This document shows positions 8,218 to 18,576 of a DNA stretch of 48,106 nt, one piece after another; positions within the stretch are counted from its first letter, which is position 1, and each line of letters begins with the position of its first letter. This DNA is from Bacteroidaceae bacterium (GTDB lineage Bacteria > Bacteroidota > Bacteroidia > Bacteroidales > Bacteroidaceae): assembly GCA_024401275.1 (NCBI GenBank), contig JAKSLJ010000027.1, positions 1 through 48,106 on the forward strand, given 5' to 3'. The position numbers and the translations under genes are program-made. A model generated the notes under the pieces. The model searched no databases, had not been told where the DNA came from, and saw only the letters and a list, made by a program, of their open reading frames with translations.

Positions 8218-9063
8218 ATGACAATAACAGAAAATACAGGTCTTGTCCTTGAGGGCGGCGGCATGCGCGGCGTGTTTACCTGCGGCGTTCTCGATGCCTT
8301 CATGAAGCACGAAATGTGGTTCAACTACGTCATCGGCGTGTCAGCAGGTGCCGGAAACGGTGCTTCCTATATGAGTCGCCAGATACGACGTGCGCGCTGT
8401 TCCAATATCGACTTGCTGAAGAAGTACGACTTCATCGGTTTCAAGCAGCTGTTGCGCAAAGGAACAATCTTTGATATGGACCTTCTCTACGATAAGTTTC
8501 CTAACGAAATCTTCCCTTACGACTACGAAGCCTATCGCGCCAATCCCGCTGTCTTTGAGATGGTTACGACGAACTGCATAACAGGTCGTGCGGAATATTT
8601 TACGGAGAAGGATGATTCGGAGCGCATGCTTAAGATACTGCGTGCCAGCGGCAGTCTGCCTTTTATCAGCAAGATGGTGGAAATAGACGGCGTGCCGATG
8701 CTCGACGGCGGACTTGTTGACTCCATTCCTCTGCAGCGTTCCATGAATCTCGGCCATGAGACAAATGTCGTAATCCTTACCCGAAATGCTGGCTATCGCA
8801 AGAAGGAAAAAGACCGCAAAGTGCCGGCATTCATCTACAAGAAATATCCGCGTCTGCGCCTCGTTCTCTCAAGTCGCGCCAAGGTCTATAATCAGCAGCT
8901 CGCCCTCGTGGAGCAGATGGAGGAAGAAGGCAAGGTTATCTGCATCCGTCCGGAGAAACCGATAGAGGTTGACCGCATAGAAAAAGATGTGGAGAAACTC
9001 GAGCGATTGTATCAGGAAGGATACCAATTAGGCGAGAAATTCTGCGCAAAGTATGGTCGATAG
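8218..9063 (+). CDS. Patatin-like phospholipase
   Basis: The 281-residue product has the patatin catalytic dyad and oxyanion loop: GGGMRG at 13-18, nucleophile motif GVSAG (Ser42) and DGG (Asp163). No signal peptide or membrane segment is seen, so it probably acts in the cytoplasm, as do RssA-like bacterial patatins. Likely activity is acyl-ester hydrolysis of phospholipids; the true substrate is unknown. It starts two bases after the queH stop and so is probably translated from the same mRNA. No terminator is evident before the tig promoter. Confidence 0.88.
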   Translation: MTITENTGLVLEGGGMRGVFTCGVLDAFMKHEMWFNYVIGVSAGAGNGASYMSRQIRRARCSNIDLLKKYDFIGFKQLLRKGTIFDMDLLYDKFPNEIFPYDYEAYRANPAVFEMVTTNCITGRAEYFTEKDDSERMLKILRASGSLPFISKMVEIDGVPMLDGGLVDSIPLQRSMNLGHETNVVILTRNAGYRKKEKDRKVPAFIYKKYPRLRLVLSSRAKVYNQQLALVEQMEEEGKVICIRPEKPIEVDRIEKDVEKLERLYQEGYQLGEKFCAKYGR

Positions 9064-9103
9064 ATGATAAATGATAAATCTGAAGTCGTATTTTGGCACA
9101 AAA

Positions 9104-9135
9104 GTTGCTTATAATGAAATAATTGTGTAATTTTG
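9104..9135 (+). promoter_or_regulatory. Promoter for tig
   Basis: GTTG (9104-9107) and TAATTTTG (9128-9135) are 20 bases apart, matching the -33/-7 layout. The predicted start leaves a 5' leader of roughly 40 bases before the tig ATG. Confidence 0.65.
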
Positions 9136-9182
9136 CGCCCTAATTGTGCATACGAACAAAAATAATAAATAAGAAAAAGACA

Positions 9183-10544
9183 ATGAATATTACATTTGAA
9201 AATCCAGACAAGATCAATGGTAAATTGACTCTCGTCGTAGAAGAATCAGACATCGCTCCTCGTGTGGAGAAGGCTCTCAAAGACTATCGCAAGCGCGCTA
9301 ACATTCCTGGTTTCCGTCCAGGTCAGGCTCCTATGAGCATGCTCAAGCGCCAGTTCGGTCCTTCTGTGAAGATGGAAGAGACTTACAAGTTCATGAGCGA
9401 GGCACTCAACAACTACATCAACGACAACAAGATCAACGCTCTCGGCGAACCACTTCCAAACGAGGAGGCTGAGCAGGTTGACCTTTCAAAGGACGGTCCA
9501 TACACATTCGTATTCGACATCGCTGTTGCTCCTGAGTTCGACGTAGATCTCACTGCTGCTGACAAGCTCACTCACTACTCTATCGCTCCAAACGATAAGG
9601 AGGTTGAAGAGCGCATCAATGTTCAGCGCGGTCAGCTCGGCAAGCAGGTCAATGTAGAGGAGTATCAGGCTAACGACATGCTCCGTGGCGACCTCCGCGA
9701 GCTCGATGCAGAAGGCAACACAAAAGAAGACGGCATGACAATCTCTGAGGCTGTCCTCATGCCAACATACTTTGCTAACCAGGACGAGGCAAAGAAGTTC
9801 GACGGCTGCAAGCTCGGTGACATCATCACTTTCAACCCAAAGAACACTTACCAGGATCGCACTGCTGCCCTCGCTTCACTCCTCAAGATTTCTAAGGAAG
9901 AGGCTGAGAAGGTAGAGGCTGACTTCTCTTTCCAGATCACAGAGATCTCTCGTCATCAGGACGCTGACCTCGACGAGGACTTCTTCGCTCAGGCTTGCCC
10001 AGGCAAGGACATCAAGACAGAAGAGGACTACCGCGCAGAGGTTAAGGAAAGCCTCGCTCAGCAGTTCGCTTTCACTGCTGACCAGCAGTTCCACGTAGAT
10101 CTCCGCAAGCATCTCGAGGAGAAGGTTGGTGAGCTCACTTACCCAGAGGCTATCCTCAAGCGCTTCATGGCTGCTCGCAACAAGGATAAGGACGCTAAGT
10201 TCATCGAAGAGAACTTCGCTCCATCTATCAAGGAGCTCACTTGGAGCCGCATCAAGAGCGTACTCGCTCAGAAGCTCGACATCAAGATTGACCAGGAAGA
10301 CGTAAACGCTACTGCCAAGGAAATGTGCCGCATGCAGTACGCTCAGTACGGCTACGCTAACCTTCCAGAGGAGTTCTACGAGCAGGGTGCTCAGGAGATG
10401 CTCAAGAAGGAAGAGCAGCTCAACAACGTTATCGAGTTCGCTGTAGAGAACAAGCTCGTTGCTAAGGCTAAGGAGGTTGTTACTCTCGACGAGAAGAACG
10501 TTTCTTGGGACGAGTTCCGCAAGATGGTTGCTCCAGAGGCTTAA
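9183..10544 (+). CDS. tig: Trigger factor
   Basis: Trigger factor is the ribosome-bound chaperone that meets nascent chains at the exit tunnel. The 453-residue protein has the N-terminal ribosome-binding domain with GFRPGQAP, a PPIase-like middle domain and an acidic helical C-terminal domain, as usual in Bacteroidetes. I chose the ATG at 9183 (MNITFENPDKING); the open frame extends to 9144, but the extra 13 residues are unlike the family and lie near the promoter. Codon use is strongly biased (many CTC, GAG, AAG and GCT), as expected of an abundant protein. leuS follows after a heptamer repeat hairpin. Confidence 0.93.
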   Translation: MNITFENPDKINGKLTLVVEESDIAPRVEKALKDYRKRANIPGFRPGQAPMSMLKRQFGPSVKMEETYKFMSEALNNYINDNKINALGEPLPNEEAEQVDLSKDGPYTFVFDIAVAPEFDVDLTAADKLTHYSIAPNDKEVEERINVQRGQLGKQVNVEEYQANDMLRGDLRELDAEGNTKEDGMTISEAVLMPTYFANQDEAKKFDGCKLGDIITFNPKNTYQDRTAALASLLKISKEEAEKVEADFSFQITEISRHQDADLDEDFFAQACPGKDIKTEEDYRAEVKESLAQQFAFTADQQFHVDLRKHLEEKVGELTYPEAILKRFMAARNKDKDAKFIEENFAPSIKELTWSRIKSVLAQKLDIKIDQEDVNATAKEMCRMQYAQYGYANLPEEFYEQGAQEMLKKEEQLNNVIEFAVENKLVAKAKEVVTLDEKNVSWDEFRKMVAPEA

Positions 10545-10552
10545 TTTAATTC

Positions 10553-10648
10553 GGAATTCAGAATGCAGAATTCAGAATGCAGAATTGGGCAGCGCAGTAT
10601 TTGCGGCGTTGGAATCATTCTGCATTCTGTATTCTGCATTCTGCATTT
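10553..10648. repeat. Inverted GCAGAAT heptamer arrays between tig and leuS
   Basis: An array of CAGAATG units (10553-10587) faces an array of GCATTCT units (10616-10648). The arms are almost complementary over about 30 bases and could fold into a long hairpin that ends a few bases before the leuS start codon. Confidence 0.8.
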
Positions 10649-10660
10649 AAAATGATAACT

Positions 10661-13519
10661 ATGGAATATAATTTCAGAGAAATAGAACAGCGCTGGCAGA
10701 CGGCTTGGCGCGAGCAGCAGACTTACAAGGTGAGCGAGGACAGCTCAAAGAAGAAATACTACGTGCTCAACATGTTTCCTTACCCATCAGGCGCAGGACT
10801 TCATGTTGGTCACCCACTCGGATACATCGCTTCCGACATCTACGCACGCCACAAGCGTCTTGAGGGCTACAACGTTCTCAACCCAATGGGCTACGACGCT
10901 TACGGACTTCCTGCTGAGCAGTACGCCATCCAGACTGGTCAGCACCCAGAGAAGACTACCTTCCAGAACATCGACCGCTACCGTGAGCAGCTCGACAAGA
11001 TTGGTTTCTGCTTCGACTGGGACCGCGAGGTTCGCACTTGTGCTCCTGGCTACTACCATTGGACACAGTGGGCTTTCCAGAAGATGTTCAACTCATTCTT
11101 CTGCAACTCATGCCAGAAGGCGCAGCCAATAGAAAAGCTTATCCAGCACTTCGAGGAGAAGGGTACTGAAGGCTTGAACGTAGCTTGCTCGGAAGACCTC
11201 ACTTTCACTGCTGAAGAGTGGAAGGCTATGGACGAGAAGCAGAAGTCCGACACGCTGATGAACTACCGCATCGCCTTCATGGGCGAGACAATGGTGAACT
11301 GGTGTGCTGGTCTCGGCACTGTGCTTGCCAACGACGAGGTTGTTGACGGACTCTCTGTCCGCGGCGGTTTCCCTGTTGAGCAGAAGAAGATGCGCCAGTG
11401 GTGTCTCCGCGTTTCGGCTTATTCACAGCGACTCCTCGACGGACTCAACGACATCCAGTGGAGCGATTCCATCAAGGAGACTCAGAAGAACTGGATCGGC
11501 CGTTCTGAAGGTACAGAGGTAGAGTTCAAGGTTGCCGACAGCGACAAGCAGTTCACTATCTTCACCACTCGTGCAGACACAATGTTCGGCGTAACATTCA
11601 TGGTACTTGCACCTGAGAGCGACCTCGTGAAGGAACTCACCACTCCTGAGCAGAAGGCTGAGGTTGAGGCATACGTGAAGTATGTTGCCGGTCGTACAGA
11701 GCGCGAGCGTCAGATTGACCATAAGGTAACTGGTGTGTTCTCAGGTTCTTACGCCATCAACCCATTCACAGGCGAGAAGAATCCTATCTGGATTTCAGAG
11801 TATGTCCTTGCCGGCTACGGTACAGGTGCCATCATGGCTGTGCCTGCCCACGACTCTCGTGACTACGCTTTCGCAAAGCACTTCGACCTTCCTATCGTTC
11901 CGCTCATTGAGGGGGCTGATGTCAGCGAGGAGTCATACGATGCTAAGGAAGGTATCGTAAGCAACTCTCCAGCTGCTGGCAAGACTGCAGTAGAATACGA
12001 CGGCGAGGCACTCAACCTCAACGGCTTGACCGTAAAGGAGGCTATCGCTGCAACAAAGGAATTCGTTAAGAAGCACAATATCGGTCGTGTGAAAGTGAAC
12101 TATCGTCTCCGCGACGCCATCTTCTCTCGTCAGCGCTACTGGGGCGAGCCATTCCCAGTATATCACAAGAACGGCATCCCGACAATGATTCCAGAGCACT
12201 GCCTCCCAATCGAGCTTCCTGCCGTTGACAAGTTCCTTCCTACAGAGACTGGCGAGCCACCACTCGGCAACGCTACCGTTTGGGCTTGGGACGAGAAGAA
12301 CGAGAAGATCGTCGAGAACTCAAAGATCGACAACGAGACAGTCTTCCCTATCGAACTTTACACAATGCCTGGTTTCGCTGGTTCATCGGCTTACTACCTC
12401 CGCTACATGGACCCACACAACGACAAGGCTCTCCTTTCTGAGGAAGCTGCTGCCTACTGGCAGAACGTTGACCTCTATGTAGGTGGTTCTGAGCACGCTA
12501 CAGGTCACCTTATCTACTCACGATTCTGGAACAAGTTCCTCTTCGACCTCGGCGTAAGCAAGAAGGAAGAGCCATTCCAGAAGCTCGTCAACCAAGGTAT
12601 GATCCAGGGCCGCTCTAACTTCGTTTACCGTGTAGAGGAAGGCGAGCAGAAAGGCAAGTTCGTTTCGTTCAATCTCCGCAAGGACTATAAGGTTACTCCA
12701 ATCCATGTTGATGTGAACATCGTGAGCAACGATATTCTCGACATCGAGGCATTTAAGGCTTGGCGTCCTGACTACAACGACGCTGAGTTCATCCTCGAAG
12801 GCGACAAGTACATCTGCGGATGGGCAATAGAAAAAATGTCAAAGTCCATGTTCAACGTTGTTAACCCAGACATGATCGTCGAGAAGTACGGTGCCGACAC
12901 TCTCCGTCTCTACGAAATGTTCCTCGGTCCTGTTGAGCAGTCAAAGCCTTGGGACACTAACGGCATCGACGGCTGCCACCGCTTCCTCAAGAAGTTCTGG
13001 GCGCTCTACTACAACCGCGACGGACAGTTCCTCCCTGCTGATGGCGAACCAACAGCAGACAATCTCAAGTCTGTTCACAAACTCATCAAGAAGGTTTCGG
13101 CAGACATCCCTGCCTTCTCATACAACACAGCCATCTCTGCCTTCATGATTTGCGTGAACGAGCTCTCACAGCAGAAGTGCAACAACAAGCAACTCCTCGA
13201 GAGTCTCGTCATCTGTATCGCACCTTTCGCACCACATATCGCAGAAGAGCTCTGGCACGCCCTTGGCAACGAGCAGACCGTTTGCGATGCACAGTGGCCT
13301 ACATACGACGAGAAGTACCTCGTTGAGAGCACTATGAAGCTTGGCGTTTCGTTCAACGGCAAGGCACGTTTCGACATCGAGTTCCCTGCCGACGCTGACA
13401 ACAAGGCAATCGAGGCAGCCGTTATGGCAGATCCTCGCACAGCGAAGTACACAGAAGGAAAGACCGTCAACAGAGTCATCATCGTGCCTAAGCGACTCAT
13501 CAATGTCGTTGTGAAGTAA
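10661..13519 (+). CDS. leuS: Leucyl-tRNA synthetase
   Basis: The enzyme charges tRNA-Leu with leucine using ATP. The 952-residue class I synthetase has HVGH (the HIGH motif, residues 48-51, in [12 protein letters not shown]), a long CP1 editing insertion, and EKMSKSMFN (KMSKS) ahead of the anticodon-binding domain. I chose ATG 10661 ([12 protein letters not shown]), which matches the usual LeuRS N-terminus; ATG 10652 would add three residues. The frame is open back to 10577 through the heptamer array, but that stretch ([11 protein letters not shown]) is repeat-derived. A strong terminator follows. It may share the tig promoter. Confidence 0.95.
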   Translation: MEYNFREIEQRWQTAWREQQTYKVSEDSSKKKYYVLNMFPYPSGAGLHVGHPLGYIASDIYARHKRLEGYNVLNPMGYDAYGLPAEQYAIQTGQHPEKTTFQNIDRYREQLDKIGFCFDWDREVRTCAPGYYHWTQWAFQKMFNSFFCNSCQKAQPIEKLIQHFEEKGTEGLNVACSEDLTFTAEEWKAMDEKQKSDTLMNYRIAFMGETMVNWCAGLGTVLANDEVVDGLSVRGGFPVEQKKMRQWCLRVSAYSQRLLDGLNDIQWSDSIKETQKNWIGRSEGTEVEFKVADSDKQFTIFTTRADTMFGVTFMVLAPESDLVKELTTPEQKAEVEAYVKYVAGRTERERQIDHKVTGVFSGSYAINPFTGEKNPIWISEYVLAGYGTGAIMAVPAHDSRDYAFAKHFDLPIVPLIEGADVSEESYDAKEGIVSNSPAAGKTAVEYDGEALNLNGLTVKEAIAATKEFVKKHNIGRVKVNYRLRDAIFSRQRYWGEPFPVYHKNGIPTMIPEHCLPIELPAVDKFLPTETGEPPLGNATVWAWDEKNEKIVENSKIDNETVFPIELYTMPGFAGSSAYYLRYMDPHNDKALLSEEAAAYWQNVDLYVGGSEHATGHLIYSRFWNKFLFDLGVSKKEEPFQKLVNQGMIQGRSNFVYRVEEGEQKGKFVSFNLRKDYKVTPIHVDVNIVSNDILDIEAFKAWRPDYNDAEFILEGDKYICGWAIEKMSKSMFNVVNPDMIVEKYGADTLRLYEMFLGPVEQSKPWDTNGIDGCHRFLKKFWALYYNRDGQFLPADGEPTADNLKSVHKLIKKVSADIPAFSYNTAISAFMICVNELSQQKCNNKQLLESLVICIAPFAPHIAEELWHALGNEQTVCDAQWPTYDEKYLVESTMKLGVSFNGKARFDIEFPADADNKAIEAAVMADPRTAKYTEGKTVNRVIIVPKRLINVVVK

Positions 13520-13582
13520 GCAGGGAAGCCCACTGACTCCCTTTAATCGCAATGCAATTTATACGCATTACACATAAGTTTC

Positions 13583-13644
13583 AAAAACCAAAGGAAAACG
13601 ATGCAGAATCCTTAGGAAAACGCATCAAAATCCTTTGGTTTTTT
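13583..13644 (+). terminator. Terminator after leuS
   Basis: AAAAACCAAAGGA (13583-13595) pairs with TCCTTTGGTTTTTT (13631-13644), with an inner GATGC/GCATC stem. A T-rich tail follows. Confidence 0.8.
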
Positions 13645-13649
13645 ATTTT

Positions 13650-14204
13650 CTTTTATTGGTGTCCGGTAAAATAGCCTAAAAGGCTTATAGCTATCAGCCC
13701 TATGGCAAAGCGTCAGCGGCGCCTTGGGAGAATGTCGGTGCGTGAAGACGCCTTAAAAGGCAAAAGCTTTATATATCAGGACATATTTTTGCTTATGCCC
13801 TTTCTAGGCGCACAACACTAATATATTCGCTTCGCTATGCCCTGTGCTAAAAAGCTGTAAGCCTTTCAGGCTATCTAAGCCATCGATGTTAATAACCAAT
13901 AATATAACAAATAATCTGATTTTTTCGATTTATCAGTCCATTTTGCGTCAAAAAACATAAAATATGTGATATTTGGGTCTGATTCTCTTATTTATTCAAA
14001 TCACACTATACTATAAAAACTAATCTGGCGCGAATCTTAACTGTTATATTTGTTGGGATTTGCGCCAGATTTGTTTAGATTAATCCATCCGCAAAAATGC
14101 GTAAATTACGAGAAATTTTGAATAAGAAGCATATTCTATCCGCTAAAATATGTAAATTTACATAAAATTTCGGATGGGAATGGCTGTTTTCGGAAATAAA
14201 GATG
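13650..14204. other. Long intergenic region with small palindromes, no gene seen
   Basis: No credible reading frame is visible here. It holds three 12-13-base palindromes, AGCCTAAAAGGCT (13673-13685), GCCTTAAAAGGC (13750-13761) and AGCCTTTCAGGCT (13860-13872), and a hairpin with arms AATCTGGCGC (14022-14031) and GCGCCAGATT (14062-14071). The first part may be a decayed repeat element; the AT-rich second part leads into the promoter of the OstA-like gene. Confidence 0.5.
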
Positions 14205-14212
14205 TAACTTTG
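14205..14212 (+). promoter_or_regulatory. Possible -7 box for the OstA-like gene
   Basis: TAACTTTG matches TAnnTTTG. It lies inside the upstream extension of the reading frame, so transcription starting here would exclude the ATG at 14174 and favour the TTG at 14237. No good -33 match is visible. Confidence 0.5.
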
Positions 14213-14236
14213 CACCGATTTTTACATTATACGCAC

Positions 14237-16036
14237 TTGCAGAAAGCATTCCTCGTAATATTATCCCTCTTGGCTTTTAGCGTCCTGGCGATGGGTCAGA
14301 AGCATAAAAAGACGACTAAAACCACTGACGACCGCATCTATCTGGAACATGCGGACAACCTTCGCTATGACCAATACGGTCCGCAGGGAGGAAAGCAGGT
14401 GGTTACAGGAAATGTGAAGTTCATCCACAAAGGCTCCATACTGACTTGCGACAGTGCTTATTTCGACCAAAACGCAGAGAAGTTCCAAGCTTTCGGTCGT
14501 GTGCACATGAAGCAGGGCGACACGCTCGACATAAAGGCTAACTATGCCGACTACGACGGTGGAGTAGGACGCGAGATGCTCACAGCGAGCAAGAATGTGG
14601 TGCTGACACATAAGAAAAAGAAGACTACCGTGCTCACTACGGACAGCCTTGTCTATGACCGTCTGTACGACTTTGCCTATTATCTTAACAACGGAAAAAT
14701 CGTTGACAATGGCACGGAGTTGACATCCGAGTGGGGAGAGTATCACCTTGACACCCAAAAGGCTACATTTGTTTATACCGTTCGTGTCAAGGGCAAGGAC
14801 TTTGACCTTGAGACGGACACACTGATGTACGATGCCAATACTTCGCTGGCACACAGCCTTGGCCCTGCAATAGTACATTCGGACAAGACAACGATTGAGA
14901 CAAAAGATCTCTATTTCGACAGCAAGACAAACTGGGCACACATGCTCGGACCGTCGAAGGTTACCGGAAAGGATATGACCATCGACACGGAAGATGGCGA
15001 ATACAACACGAAAACGGAAGATGCCCGCTTCAACGGACCTTCTACCATCGTAAACAAAGGCACCATCATTACGACAGACAAAGGCGAATACAACACGAAG
15101 ACGGAGCTTACGAGGCTGACACATCGCTCTACCGTAGTAAATGGCGACCGTACACTCATTGCCGACACACTATACAGCGATGACAAGACTGGATATCAGG
15201 AAGGTTTCGGTGATGTCATCTTCGTTGACAAGAAGAACAAGAACGAACTTACCTGTGGCTACTTCAAGTACAACAAGAAGGAAGGCCACGGCTTCGCTAC
15301 CGCCCGCCCATGGGACAAGAATCGCGACCGCCTTCCTTTCATGAAAGACTATTCGCAGAAAGACACGCTCTATGTTCATGGCGACTCCATCCGACTGGAG
15401 TCATTCAATGTCGATACAGACTCCATGTGGCGCAAGGTGCATGCCTACCCACATGTAAGGGTTTATCGTAAGGATGTTCAGGCAATAGCCGACTCACTTT
15501 CCGGCAATACTCTCGACTCTGTCCTCATACTTTATCGTGACCCTATCGTATGGCACGGACAGCAGCAGCTTCTCGGCGATGAGATACATGTATATATGCG
15601 CGATTCCACCGTAGATCGTGCCCATGTAGTAGGCAACGCATTCTCCGCAGAACTCCTGCAACGCTCATCCGAGGAGAAGCTGAACAGCAAGTCCACAGAC
15701 CACTTCAACCAGATATCCTCAAAGGAGATGTGGGCATGGTTTGAAAACAAGAAGATGAAGCGTGCCGAAGCAATCTCAAATGTCCTGGTAGATTATTATC
15801 CTATTGACGATGCCGATTCCACCATTATAGGCATGGTTTATTGCGAGACGGACACCATGCGCATGTTTATGAATGACGGCAAACTTGACCATATCTGGAC
15901 CTGCGGCAATACCGGTACGATGTATCCTCTCAACCAAGTGCCCACTGGCAGAGACCGCCTCCCGAAATTCGCCTGGTATGAAGACATCCGCCCGAAAGAC
16001 CAGAACGATTTGTTTGAATGGAAACCGAAGAAATGA
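14237..16036 (+). CDS. OstA-like envelope biogenesis protein
   Basis: The mature region begins RIYLEHADNLRYDQYG and holds repeated beta-jellyroll strands with motifs such as VTGNVKFIHKGSILTCDSAY, GEYNTKTE (twice) and KVTGKDMTIDTEDG, typical of OstA/LptA-like proteins of Bacteroidetes. LptA-type proteins carry lipopolysaccharide across the periplasm; that role here is inferred from the family. The open frame reaches ATG 14174, but a -7 box at 14205-14212 and a clean signal peptide beginning at TTG 14237 (MQKAFLVILSLLAFSVLAMG) make the TTG more likely, giving 599 residues. The ATG would add 21 residues. A bidirectional terminator separates it from the convergent CotH gene. Confidence 0.82.
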   Translation: MQKAFLVILSLLAFSVLAMGQKHKKTTKTTDDRIYLEHADNLRYDQYGPQGGKQVVTGNVKFIHKGSILTCDSAYFDQNAEKFQAFGRVHMKQGDTLDIKANYADYDGGVGREMLTASKNVVLTHKKKKTTVLTTDSLVYDRLYDFAYYLNNGKIVDNGTELTSEWGEYHLDTQKATFVYTVRVKGKDFDLETDTLMYDANTSLAHSLGPAIVHSDKTTIETKDLYFDSKTNWAHMLGPSKVTGKDMTIDTEDGEYNTKTEDARFNGPSTIVNKGTIITTDKGEYNTKTELTRLTHRSTVVNGDRTLIADTLYSDDKTGYQEGFGDVIFVDKKNKNELTCGYFKYNKKEGHGFATARPWDKNRDRLPFMKDYSQKDTLYVHGDSIRLESFNVDTDSMWRKVHAYPHVRVYRKDVQAIADSLSGNTLDSVLILYRDPIVWHGQQQLLGDEIHVYMRDSTVDRAHVVGNAFSAELLQRSSEEKLNSKSTDHFNQISSKEMWAWFENKKMKRAEAISNVLVDYYPIDDADSTIIGMVYCETDTMRMFMNDGKLDHIWTCGNTGTMYPLNQVPTGRDRLPKFAWYEDIRPKDQNDLFEWKPKK

Positions 16037-16050
16037 AAGAAATAAAATAG

Positions 16051-16092
16051 AAAAATGGTGCAACATATTTGAAGTTTGTTGCACCATTTTTT
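16051..16092 (+). terminator. Bidirectional terminator
   Basis: AAAAATGGTGCAACA pairs perfectly with TGTTGCACCATTTTT across a short loop. A runs on one side and T runs on the other let it serve both the OstA-like gene and the convergent CotH gene. Confidence 0.9.
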
Positions 16093-16119
16093 GTTTGATT
16101 TTTATATCTCTAAACTAGA

Positions 16120-18531
16120 CTACTTAACCACCTTCTTTACGCTATTGCCTTTGCGAATAAGGAAGACGCCAGACTTGTTTGGAGCAGAAACGCGCTTACC
16201 GTCCATGGTGTAGATTTGCTCTTCGGAAGAATCAGAGCCTGAAAGTGTCTGTGAATTGCCAGCGAAAATGTTTTCAATGCCTGTACCTTCTATGATGGCA
16301 TTTACGGTTACCGTTGTGGCATTGGCAGGATAGACGAACGATACGCTGCTGCCTTCAAGGGTTTGTTCTTCCACACCGCCAGCCTTGCTGATGAGCACTT
16401 TCCATCCCGAAATGGCTGGAGCGTCTTCGCGAGGCTCAGCAGAAAGTCTGATCTCACGGCCCGAGAAGAGTGTGCCGCTGTATTTACCCGTCTTGAGCCA
16501 TGTGTCGTTGAGCAGGAAGTTGTAGTCGTTGACATCGCCCTCGAACTCTGAGTTTACCATGCAAGTCTTCAGTGTGCCGCCAATCTTGAAGTAGTCCTTA
16601 AGGTAAGTCTTCATGAAGCTGGTGCGTCTGACAGCCCAATTCTTTGCGTCGGTGAGGCACTGGTCGTGGTTTGGCCACCAAGGGTTGAGTCGGTCGTGAT
16701 GGTACTTGTATTCTGTCTTTATCACATTGTTCATGCTATCAATGACCTCTGCGATGCCATCGCCATTGAGGAATGTGCCCATGAAGACGGTGAGACGGTC
16801 GATGAAACGATCCTTGAAGCGCTGGTCTGTCATAAGACGACGGAAAAGACGGGTGTGTTCGTATTCGTTAGCCCATTTGTTGTCTTGGTCATATTCGTGG
16901 TTGTAGAGCCAATCTATATATCTGTATTCTGAGCTGCGGCCGTAGAGACCGAGTCCGAAGTCAGTGTCCTTCATTATCCAACGCCACTTACCGCCTTCTG
17001 CTGTTGGGCGCCACATTACGATGTTGTTGCCTGGGAAGTCAAGGTTTGCATGGAAAGTGTTCACAGCCATGAGATTGATGAACTCGTCGATGTCCATCTT
17101 GTCGGCATAATTATCCATGTTTGTATTTTCTTCATTTGCCGATGCAGTGTAGAAATCCTTGAAACTTTGGAAGTTGTCCCAAGTGCCGGTTTTCAGTTCC
17201 CACCAGTTCTCTATCATGTCAATGTCCTCAAGACCTTCGTAGTTAGAGTAGATGTTGTCCTCGTTAGAGCGCTCACGAATGTTGAGCATTCCGTAGTATT
17301 CTCCGTTGAGGAAGAACGCAGTAGGCTGCCAAGCCTGCCAATCAAGGTCGCAGTTCATTGCAACATTATGCTGAATTGCAGCATCGCGGAAGTAGAGATC
17401 GTTGAAGTCGTTGCCAGAGTTACGGAGAATAATGCTCTTGAACTCCTTGATTCCTGGCTTCTCTGTTGGGAAGAATTCGTAGGTAAAACGCTTCTCTCCG
17501 AAACGCTTGTTGGCATAAACGGCAAGTGATTTCACGGGATTCGTTCTCGTAGCACCACCCTGAATACGAGTTTCGCAGAGCTGATTGATGGCTGCCTCTG
17601 AGTTAGATGCTTCAAAATATTCCACATTCACTGGTCGACGCCATTCATATTCATAGTTCTTCTTGCCTGCTTCGTAAGTGCCATCAACATAGATGCCAAT
17701 CTGGTCATCGAAGAAATAAGTTCCATCAGTAGTCATTGAAACTACAGGAATAGTCATCTCACGACCAAGGTAAATGTACGACTGTGTTACAGAGCGAGGA
17801 GAGAGATAGCCTTCGCAGAATAGCTTTGCGCGGACAATCAGGTTTTTGTTCATAATGACAAAAACCTTTTCATACAGCGTACTCTTTTCCGTTGGCTCCG
17901 AACCATCTGTCGTATATCGGATAACAGTTCCTTCAGGAGCATCTTCCGGCAGCGAAAGCTTCACTGTAAGACGCGTGCTGTTGGCATAGACTTTTCCTGG
18001 AATGCTGAATATAGGATCGCCAAGAATCTTCTTGTTGTCAACAATACCACCTGTGTTAGCAGCGTTTGGAGTAGGCTTTAGCATGTATCCCATCTTCTTG
18101 GCGCCATCTTCCTCGCGACCGTACGAAATGTTTGGCGCAGGCATTTTCTTCATCTTCACATACGAATCGACTATCTCTCCCTGTGAATTGAAGAGGTAGA
18201 TGCAACCGTCCTTTCCGCTTTCAAGACGGAAAGTGGCATGCATATCCATGCCTTCCTTGTCGCAATAAATGAGAGCATATCCTTTTGCCGGAATGTTATG
18301 ATTAGGAAGTTTGTAAGCCTCATCAATGTTTTCTGTAAGAGAGAGACCGTAGTTTAGCAAGTTTACATCATTGTCAGTAGGGTTATAGAGTTCCACCCAT
18401 GAGTCAGGAAACTCATTGATGTCGTCCATGATGCAATCAATGTTCGATTGCATTACCTCATTGATTACCAACTGTGCTCTTGAGATTGTGCAGCACAGCG
18501 CAAGAGAGAAGATTAAGTAAAGTTTTCTCAT
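16120..18531 (-). CDS. Secreted lamin-tail / CotH protein with T9SS tail
   Basis: The 803-residue product has a signal peptide (cleavage near SRA, residue 19), a lamin-tail-like domain (LVINEVMQSN, DSWVELYNP), a chitobiase-like beta domain (IRYTTDGSEPTEKS), and a CotH-type region (RIQGGATR, LNGEYYGMLNIRERS, KWRWIMKDTDFG). CotH proteins are atypical kinases that phosphorylate spore coat proteins in Bacillus; in Bacteroidetes they are surface proteins whose target is not known. The C-terminus (YTMDGKRVSAPNKSGVFLIR) looks like a T9SS type A sorting domain, so it is probably secreted through the outer membrane. A TAATTTTG box lies about 46 bases upstream of the ATG. Confidence 0.85.
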   Translation of the reverse strand: MRKLYLIFSLALCCTISRAQLVINEVMQSNIDCIMDDINEFPDSWVELYNPTDNDVNLLNYGLSLTENIDEAYKLPNHNIPAKGYALIYCDKEGMDMHATFRLESGKDGCIYLFNSQGEIVDSYVKMKKMPAPNISYGREEDGAKKMGYMLKPTPNAANTGGIVDNKKILGDPIFSIPGKVYANSTRLTVKLSLPEDAPEGTVIRYTTDGSEPTEKSTLYEKVFVIMNKNLIVRAKLFCEGYLSPRSVTQSYIYLGREMTIPVVSMTTDGTYFFDDQIGIYVDGTYEAGKKNYEYEWRRPVNVEYFEASNSEAAINQLCETRIQGGATRTNPVKSLAVYANKRFGEKRFTYEFFPTEKPGIKEFKSIILRNSGNDFNDLYFRDAAIQHNVAMNCDLDWQAWQPTAFFLNGEYYGMLNIRERSNEDNIYSNYEGLEDIDMIENWWELKTGTWDNFQSFKDFYTASANEENTNMDNYADKMDIDEFINLMAVNTFHANLDFPGNNIVMWRPTAEGGKWRWIMKDTDFGLGLYGRSSEYRYIDWLYNHEYDQDNKWANEYEHTRLFRRLMTDQRFKDRFIDRLTVFMGTFLNGDGIAEVIDSMNNVIKTEYKYHHDRLNPWWPNHDQCLTDAKNWAVRRTSFMKTYLKDYFKIGGTLKTCMVNSEFEGDVNDYNFLLNDTWLKTGKYSGTLFSGREIRLSAEPREDAPAISGWKVLISKAGGVEEQTLEGSSVSFVYPANATTVTVNAIIEGTGIENIFAGNSQTLSGSDSSEEQIYTMDGKRVSAPNKSGVFLIRKGNSVKKVVK

Positions 18532-18576
18532 AATCGAGTCTTGGGGAAGGTTTGGTTATTTTGATTTTAGTTTTTG

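Noticed and set aside
10577-10651. N-terminal extension of leuS
   Set aside because: It is encoded by the heptamer repeats and unlike the LeuRS N-terminus, which begins at MEYNFREIE.
14261-15124. 287-residue open frame on the minus strand
   Set aside because: Antisense to the OstA-like gene, no recognisable domain, Cys- and Val-rich shadow sequence.
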